A stretch of DNA of 64,000 nucleotides from Nectonema munidae (taxonomy: Eukaryota > Nematomorpha > Nectonematoida > Nectonematidae): NCBI GenBank assembly GCA_030549495.1, contig JAUIRK010000883.1, forward strand, positions 1,173,501 to 1,237,500, given 5' to 3'. The translations under genes and the position numbers were made by a program. Shown here one piece after another: positions 57,664-64,000 of the stretch; within the stretch, counting starts at the first letter, position 1, and each line of letters starts with the position of its first letter. The notes under the pieces are model-generated. The model saw only the letters and a program-made list of their open reading frames with translations. It did no database searches and was not told the origin of the DNA.

Positions 57664-58485
57664 AAGGTATCACAAAACAGCTTCATGGTAAGAGCTAGGT
57701 TAGGCATAGTGGGTAATCAGGCCCTAGGAGTCTGCTTGTAGGACCGATTAATATTCCTATTGTAAAATATATATCCTAGGGACAACATATATAATCACAT
57801 GTACATATATGGGAAGGAGCCAAATTCAAGATATAGTTTGTCCCTAACCTATCATGCCCTAAATGGTCTATACCTTTCTTAACCTTTATAACATGTATCA
57901 AACATTATTTATCAATAACATATACGGTATTGCATGACTCCTAACTCCTGTATTTTTTTGTAGCATATATCTTTATAATCATATTCTTTTATTTAGAGAC
58001 AAGCTACATTCCGTGGTAGCGGGTTTTTATCGTAGTTTTCTTCCTCTGAAGAATTCAAAGAAAGATACGGTTAGGTAGTGCTCTGGCGACGCTATTCTAA
58101 CCTTGTTAGTAATCAAGCTATTACTAGATGTTTCCCAAATTGGGAGCGTTTACGTTAGGATTATATCGTTCACTCAGCTGTATTTATATATTTGTAACAT
58201 ACATTCTTGTAAAACTATATATATATAAAAATCAGGGTAGTTATGCAGTATCAAGGGCCCATAGGTGTTTAATGGGATGGAAAGTCGAGGTAGACCTGTA
58301 ATCATCATTCCGTGTTGGCCACAATATTAAGAAAGATGGGTGCGAACGTCACAAACAAACTTAATTTAACTTGAAAGTGTTGATCTCCTCTCAGGCATTG
58401 ATTTGATAACTTTCAGTTAAATCTAATTTTGCAATCTATTTGCACCCTATCAGTGACGGGGGCTATTTTGAAAAACAGCACACAC
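57664..58485. other. Probable LINE 3' UTR and unclassified repeats
   Basis: Moderately GC-rich, non-coding; likely contains the 3' UTR of the jockey-like element. A short (CA)n lies at 58480-58492. Confidence 0.4.
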
Positions 58486-58762
58486 ACACACAATTACAAT
58501 AACATGCTGAGATTATATGTATTATACATTTATATAATTTTTATATAAATGTATATATAAGTAGGGAACTTCTTGTTTGAGAAGGGATGTTTAATGGAGA
58601 AAGAAGAGAGAGGAGATTGAAAAGAGGAAACTGGAAACTCGATTAGATTTTTGTAGGAGATTGTAATAGGTAGAGAAATTCGAAATTATTTTTCGTAGCT
58701 TATTTTATGTCAGAAAAAACGCTAAAGCACTTATCTAAACAAGAAAAGGAAAATACATATTT
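58486..58762. repeat. Second copy of the 280-bp LINE-associated repeat
   Basis: Closely matches 56522-56805 in the same orientation, with shared words such as AACATGCTGAGATTATAT, TGTATATATAAGTAGGGAAC and GACTTAGATTTTTGTAGGAG-like sequence. It is probably the 3' UTR of another copy of the minus-strand LINE. Confidence 0.8.
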
Positions 58763-59455
58763 TTGTATTGTAGTGTGTGTGTGTGTTGTGAAAAACTTTG
58801 TATACCCATTTAAACTAAAAGTTTCTTTTTTTAGTTGGGCTGTCATATATCGATCAATTTTTGACAAGTTTAATGGATTTAAAAAAAAAACGTTACCATC
58901 GTATTTAGCATACATGAAAACGGGTGTATATAAATAGATATGAAAAATAAATATCACGATCAGATTCGCAATCAATCATTATCAAAAGCCTATGAACATT
59001 TTTGCTGTCTCTTCTTTCATGTATTATCCTCTTATCTTTATATTCAGCGAAAAATAACATATAAGAAGAATAAAGATTTATTTTATCTTTGATTTCAGAG
59101 TTTTTATGACTTGAGAAATTTTGATTTTCGAAGATTTTGACTGGGTACCGTTTCTTCACTACAGTTGTAATATAGTTATAAAAATTTATTTTTTTTGGAG
59201 TAAGTTGGTAAAAATGATTCGGCAAAAGGTGACCAGAAGCGCAAAGTTGATTAATTCAACTGCTATTTGGTTAAATCAAGTTTTTCTACAAGCCCATAAT
59301 TCAAGTTTTTCGCAGGAAAAAAATGTTTAGTTGGGCAAACACAAGATAAAATATAGAATAAATTTTATTTTAATAAAAAATTGTAAAATTCATAAGCAAA
59401 AAATGACAATAAAATATGTTAAAAGAAAAACACGTTTTCTTGCTTTTAGCGATGT

Positions 59456-59839
59456 TTAAACCGACTTTGTCATCTTACAATCCTTAAATTGTCTTTCAGA
59501 TTCTGCTCCAGAAGAATCAGAGGTCGACTTATCTTTTCTACTTTTCTTTTTGAAGCAACCTTCCTTAGTATGTTTACATCCATTAAAAGCTTGGCCTTGC
59601 TGTCCAAAAGAAGGCGGATCAAAAAATGGTGGATGAGAAAAACTTCTTGCGAAAAAAGGAGAATGACCAAAATGCATTCTCCACGGAGAAAAGAAATTTC
59701 CCTCAAAAGGAGGAAAATAACCCATTCCAAAGTTGTCCATAGGATGATGATGATGATGACGACACCAACGATGAGAATACGAACGGGGACCAAAAAAAAG
59801 AGGGGGACGATTACAACCAAAATGATTTCTACAAAACAT
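59456..59839 (-). CDS. Intronless His/Phe/Pro-rich small protein, unidentified
   Basis: A single open frame of 127 codons, ATG at 59839 and stop at 59456-59458. Roughly residues 1-85 are rich in Phe, His, Pro and Gly, with a run of five His (WCRHHHHHP) and repeats like SPFF, HPPFFDPP and FPPF. Residues 86-127 are charged (KKKSRKDKS, SSGAESE) and include four of the protein's Cys. There is no signal peptide or membrane segment. I do not recognise the family; an aromatic/His-rich low-complexity body with a charged tail could suit a small stress protein or chaperone-like product, which is inference. Support for reality: a TATA box and a strong heat-shock element just upstream, a compact leader, and an AATAAA on the minus strand near 59358. 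Overlapping open frames in other phases are shadows. Confidence 0.65.
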   Translation of the reverse strand: MFCRNHFGCNRPPLFFGPRSYSHRWCRHHHHHPMDNFGMGYFPPFEGNFFSPWRMHFGHSPFFARSFSHPPFFDPPSFGQQGQAFNGCKHTKEGCFKKKSRKDKSTSDSSGAESERQFKDCKMTKSV

Positions 59840-59888
59840 TTTCTCTATGCCAAAATTACAAAGTATAAATTATGCACGTAAATTGGGC

Positions 59889-59895
59889 CTATATA
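59889..59895 (-). promoter_or_regulatory. TATA box of the 59.5-kb gene
   Basis: TATATAG on the minus strand, about 50 bases before the ATG, predicts a start near 59865 and a leader of about 25 bases. Confidence 0.55.
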
Positions 59896-59918
59896 TTTAA
59901 CTCAAGCGAATTTGGCCA

Positions 59919-59941
59919 GAAAATTATGGAACTTTCTAGAT
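59919..59941 (-). promoter_or_regulatory. Heat-shock element
   Basis: Five contiguous inverted 5-bp units in register: GAA (59919), TTA (59924), GAA (59929), TTC (59934), GAT (59939), each separated by two bases. Three are perfect and two have one mismatch. It lies about 25 bases upstream of the TATA box of the intronless gene, the usual layout for HSF-driven genes. Confidence 0.6.
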
Positions 59942-59945
59942 CATT

Positions 59946-60644
59946 GTTCGTGCGACATTAAAATTTTTTATAATTTATTTTTTTAATTAAAAAAATTTTT
60001 TTTAATTTAATTTTAATTTTTATAATTTATTTAAACTATGAATATATAATTAATTAACTTTTATTATAGTCTTTGCATCATTTATTTTTACATATTTTTT
60101 CTTCTTATAACTTTCCACTAGTTAACCAAATTACATATATACCATTGCCATATCACCATCTACTTCCTTTTTGGTTTTTTTATAATTTCTTAATCAATGC
60201 GAAAATTTAGATTAGACTCTTTATATAGATAAATTATATCTTTTAACGTTTAAATATAAACTTAATTCTAAATAATATTTTTACATTATTATTTAACTCC
60301 AAAAATCTAACCTTAGCAGGTTACATGTTTTTTTTAATTCAAACAATAACCATCATCTCCATATGTGTGCGCTCAATGATGTATCGTATTATTTCCTATT
60401 CTTATAGCGAGTTTTTCATAAATTCATACATGTTTGTTTATTCTATATTTCGTATTTAAATACTCATTTTAATTTACACTATAAAAACGTTGTTTATTTC
60501 TATGTTTTAATATAGTTTGGTTGAATTAAACGGTGTTGCTTCGTTTTGATACGGTGTGTGTTTGCAGCATTTGCCATATAAGTGTAATTATCGATTACTT
60601 TTCCTTCATATATTTTATATTCTAATTAATTTTGTTTAATAAGA
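59946..60644. other. AT-rich spacer, nothing recognised
   Basis: Long A/T runs, no element or coding signal. Confidence 0.55.
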
Positions 60645-60731
60645 GCAATGTTCCCAAAGGGAACGCAGACGAATTCTTACCTTAAATGGAATTACTAAAG
60701 TCGTCTGCTTTGTTCGGTCCTAAATGGGTTA
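60645..60731 (-). mobile_element. Partial TTAA-type MITE, inverted copy
   Basis: Matches the reverse complement of 60996-61086 over GTTCCC..GGGAACGCAGACGAATTC, ATTACTAAAGTCGTCTGC and TAAATGGGTTA. The outer TTAA at its left side is lost. With its neighbour it forms a head-to-head inverted pair. Confidence 0.7.
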
Positions 60732-60902
60732 TAAACTAAAAAAATTGTCTGCACCATCTAAAGATCATGTTTGGATCAAATGTTTAAGGTAGTTATATAT
60801 CAAATTTCTTAATGTCTTCTGTTTTTTCTGGGATCTAATGTCTTAAGTTTGTCTTTTTTTCTTTTTGTTTATTTTTTTACTTTGTGTTTATTTTTTTTTT
60901 TA

Positions 60903-61086
60903 ATTTAACCCATTCTGGTAGTTCTCAGACGATATCTATATTTTACCACATTTGACCAAGAAAAAGAAGACGACTTTATTTCATTTAAGACCAAGCAAAG
61001 CAGACGACTTTAGTAATCCCTATTTAATTCCATTTAAAATAGGAATTCGTCTGCGTTCCTGGGAACATTGGTCGTAAATGGGTTAA
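60903..61086 (+). mobile_element. TTAA-type (piggyBac-like) MITE
   Basis: A 184-bp element bounded by TTAACCCATT and AATGGGTTAA, containing CAGACGATAT, GCAGACGACTTTAGTAAT and GAATTCGTCTGCGTTC. It shares termini and CGTCTGC words with the element at 47126-47261, so the two are one family with different internal length. Confidence 0.75.
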
Positions 61087-62134
61087 GTCGAATATAAACA
61101 TTGTAAGATTGTGAGCTTAGAGTGCACGTATAATTCATGGTAATAATCTTGACGTATTCATTAGACAAAAATTCTTTTATAATAAATTTTAAAGGTTAAA
61201 ATTTTTAAAAGAAAGAGAACCTCTGGGAGACAATGTTCCCCCAGAGAAAGAAAAGCTGAGCGCTCTTTCAAATCTTACTCAATGAGCAATAACTATTAGA
61301 AGATTCCCCACCTCTAAACCAAAATTGCTACAAGAGAAGTGGCAATGAAGTAAAATATAGGACTAAATAACATGAAAAACGCTCAAAGAACGATGATCCA
61401 ATCCCAAATGGGGGAAAAAAAGCCAATGGTTAACGCAATTGTCTATCTCTAACGCAAAAGAATAAGACGAAAAGCCAATGGATTATCCGATAAAAAAATG
61501 GCTCAATTTCCAGAAGAATATTCATAAAGTGTGTATATATTTAACGTGTGTATATTTTAACCACTAACACACACATGGACAATTCCCCCCCTTTTTTTTT
61601 ATCATAAGTGCCTCGAGAATATTATTTATTGATGCATCTCAATAACATATATAACCACTATATTATATGTTCGTTCAAGAGATTTCTAGTTGTTACAACA
61701 TTTCCCGTATGAGGCATTTCTGAAATAATTAAATATAGGAGCAGAAAAACTTTCTGGTATTATGTAGCTTTTAGCATTTATACTTTTCTATGGCTCTCGG
61801 GTTCAAGGTGGCCGAGATGAAAGTTCTTTTGTCAACTTTCCTTTTTGCTAATATCAAATTTTGTGATCACACCAGATGTATTTTCCATTGTATTTTTTTT
61901 GTGAAAACAATAAAAAAATTTCATTGTAATTTTTTTGTTTTCCAAAATTCTATACTCATATTGATCATTTGAGTTTACATGAACCTATGTTTGTTACAAT
62001 AAGTATAATGAATAGTCTAGCTTTAAAAACAAAACACTTTTATTTCAATATTATTTTCTTGTTTTTACTGATTATAAATTTTATATATACCAATCCTACT
62101 TTGTCTAAACCTTTCTTTTTCAGAAATATCCAAT
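61087..62134. other. Spacer; possible 5' end of the MULE-like element
   Basis: No coding signal. A CTTTCTTTTTCAG acceptor at 62111-62123 lies just before the first ATG of the zinc-finger frame, suggesting an upstream leader exon. The left terminus of the element was not identified. Confidence 0.4.
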
Positions 62135-62416
62135 ATGAACGAATGTTTTTTATGTTGTGAAACAATCAACAATTCATTTATTTTCTGTTATCTTTGTAAA
62201 GGAAGGTATCATTTAAAATGCCAAAATATAACAACCCAGAATTTTAATTTCATTAAAAGATTTCATTACAATTTTTTGTGTGTAAATTGTAATCTTGATC
62301 AAAATAGACTTTATTCTTATGAAAAGGCTCTTGAACGTTTAACGAAAAATGTGACCAATATTAATAGAGAATTTCTTGATACTTCTTTTTTTAATGGAAT
62401 TGAAAAGAGCTGTTGA
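62135..62416 (+). CDS. PHD-like zinc-finger ORF of the MULE-like element
   Basis: A 93-residue frame with cysteine/histidine spacing C-x2-C ... C-x2-C-x4-H-x3-C ... C-x2-C (MNECFLCCETI, FCYLCKGRYHLKC, FLCVNCN), as in small PHD-type fingers that often begin transposon or gene-regulatory proteins. It follows a splice-acceptor-like site and stops 70 bases before the OTU-containing frame. It may be the first ORF of the same element or a separate exon. Confidence 0.55.
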   Translation: MNECFLCCETINNSFIFCYLCKGRYHLKCQNITTQNFNFIKRFHYNFLCVNCNLDQNRLYSYEKALERLTKNVTNINREFLDTSFFNGIEKSC

Positions 62417-62487
62417 GTTAGAGTCAATATTTCTGAGAAATGAAAGTTTAGTTTTTTAAAAGAACGTAAAATATTATAGAACTAATA

Positions 62488-64000
62488 TTGACAATGTTGC
62501 GTCATTATATCAATTTTTACGGACTTATGGATGAAAATATCCCTCTTACAACAAGTGGCGATGGGAACTGTCTTTTTAATGCCTTGTCTTTGTTTTTTGT
62601 TGACAACGAATCCCTTTCAGCGAAAATTAGAGTTCTAACAGGAATAGAAATTGTCAAGAATTATGATTTATATTCAAAAAATAATGCTTGGAATAAAATT
62701 GGAAACCTAGATGAAGCAGTAGAAAACGTTTTGGTGAATAGAGGATGGTCAAACATCTTCACAATTAGTGCGCTTGTCAATGCCATCAAAACTCCGATAA
62801 AAATTCTTTATCCGTTTTATGACTCTACTTTCAAGTTTTCACATGAGATTTTTAATAAGATATTCTACCTCATGGACAGGTGGTTGCTGAGGAGTACATA
62901 CACATACTATTTACCTGTTCCTATATTTCAGAAAATCAGAACATTAGATTTTATCCAAATCACTTTGTACCTCTGACAAATTATCATTCTGCTATGTATA
63001 ATGATTTTATCGATATTGTAGATAACTGTTTTGAAAAAATGATGTTGAAGAATCTAAATTTGAGAAAATTAATGCGCTGAACTGCAGGTCCAATCATATT
63101 TCTCTAGATCACACATATTGCTTTGCAGACTCTTCATCTTGCAATCTTCCTTATTTAGCTTTAAAAAATAAGTTTCTATCCACTCTTTTTTAACACGCTC
63201 TGTGTCTCCCTTACAAGAAACACCAGAAGGTCCCAAAGAACACATGGCCTTCTTAGTTACACCTAAATACTTTAAATCGAGAATATACTATCACGACGAT
63301 TGTGGAAGTTGGCAATCTAACCGTTCAAAATACACCAATTGTTTGCTAGATGAAAGCGAAAATTTGTACAGTGCCAAAGGCATTGATCCCTTGTTAATTT
63401 TAAAACGATATTATTCAAAGCTAAAGGGTAATCCTAGTTACGTAAGGCGTATCTCTCATTTTGTAAAAGTACAAGAAAAGTTCGATCATAACAACAAAAT
63501 GACCTATTAATATATTGGTACATATCCTGGTGGTTCTCTACATGGAAACGCGAAAATAAATGAAATATATATCAAAACAGCGTTGGAAACAAAAAATAAA
63601 ATTTTACATGAATTAACTAAAGAAAAAACAGTTAGGAAAATTCATACAGAGTTATTGTTGAAGGATTTTGTAATTAGAGACGCTAGATGCATAACAAATA
63701 TGAAATATAATCTAAAAAAGGATTCTACACCATACCCAAGAAAAAATATGGCTGACGATATACAGAATGTTTTAAATGAAATATCACTCGGTGATAAATA
63801 TATTAGAATCTCTGTTAATACATCTAATAAACCCCCTTGCTTCATTCTCTACAGACTTTCAAATGCAACATCTGATTTCTGCCGTGAATAATAAATATAT
63901 TATAAGTACAGACCGTACATTAAACTTGTCTTCTTGTTATTTAACAATAATTATCTTCCAAGAAAAAAAAATCAAAAGAAAACATACCCTTCATAATCCA
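62488..64000 (+). mobile_element. MULE-like DNA transposon with OTU-type domain, runs off right edge
   Basis: The plus strand encodes an OTU-type Cys-protease-like region: SGDGNCLFNALSLF (Asp/Cys part of the active site), ESLSAKIRVLTGIEIVKNYD, then, after a frame change near 62880, IRFYPNHFVPL (His part). Next come YFKSRIYYHDDCGSW, YIGTYPGGSLHGNAK (after a stop), KTVRKIHTELL, RKNMADDIQNVLNEI and SNKPPCFILY. After another frame change, STDRTLNLSSCYLT begins the transposase core (usual form GVDRTFNLG.CYVT). This order matches vertnin-related, MULE-type transposase proteins known from several invertebrates. At least three frame breaks show that this copy is damaged. The catalytic core lies mostly beyond the window. 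Confidence 0.7.

Noticed and set aside
59470-59881. Overlapping frames on both strands at the 59.5-kb gene
   Set aside because: The frame starting at 59839 alone has a promoter layout and a consistent composition; others are hydrophobic or Arg/Met-rich shadows.

Overview
The window looks like nuclear DNA from an invertebrate animal, most likely an arthropod. It is very AT-rich, gene-poor and packed with decayed transposons. Host exons are small, GC-richer islands separated by kilobase introns with GT...AG borders. Two chitin deacetylase genes and an arthropod-style insulin-like peptide gene support this. LINEs of the CR1/jockey superclade with microsatellite tails, hAT, piggyBac, pogo/Tigger and MULE-like relics, and long microsatellites fit an AT-rich crustacean such as a copepod. 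The species itself is inference.

Left part (1-17.4 kb): two chitin deacetylase paralogues lie in tandem on the minus strand. The left one (CDA-B, exons at 3932-3694 and 1804-1685) runs off the window. The right one (CDA-A) can be assembled completely from four exons (16734-16406, 14431-14127, 9258-9021, 8779-8425) with matching splice phases, giving 408 residues. A LINE (4.05-6.48 kb), LINE fragments, a hAT MITE with a perfect 8-bp target duplication (10.4 kb) and a two-unit higher-order tandem repeat (12.8-13.4 kb) fill the introns and spacers. An orphan terminal exon lies at 17346-17420.

Centre (18-45 kb): a decayed hAT, a decayed copy of an unnamed multicopy element (20.4-21.1 kb), and a two-exon insulin-like peptide gene on the minus strand (24435-24180 and 21836-21721). 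The insulin intron holds a dead piggyBac. A long transposon and simple-sequence desert follows, with a nearly complete LINE at 32.6-35.9 kb whose 3' part is almost identical to a copy at 11.4-12.5 kb. An uninterrupted (CA)219 tract lies at 38.2-38.66 kb, and a short hAT element at 43.9-44.6 kb.

Right part (46-64 kb): a first coding exon of the mitochondrial cristae protein Mic10 (46.2 kb), a TTAA-type MITE family (47.1 and 60.6-61.1 kb), an internally deleted Tigger-like element, and a roughly 150-bp degenerate satellite. The satellite is split by a 1975-bp element (50032-52006) with CACTGGTCAACAA terminal inverted repeats and a TTA duplication. That element carries the unnamed protein also seen at 20.4 kb and is my best candidate for a poorly described system. 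Then come two hAT relics, nested LINEs, an intronless His/Phe-rich gene with a strong heat-shock element (59.5-59.9 kb), and a MULE-like transposon with an OTU-type protease domain that runs off the right edge.

Genes do not form operons. Chitin remodelling (CDA pair), endocrine signalling (insulin-like), mitochondrial membrane shape (Mic10) and possibly stress response (59.5 kb) are independent. All protein calls rest on motif recognition and recalled family patterns, with no database search.
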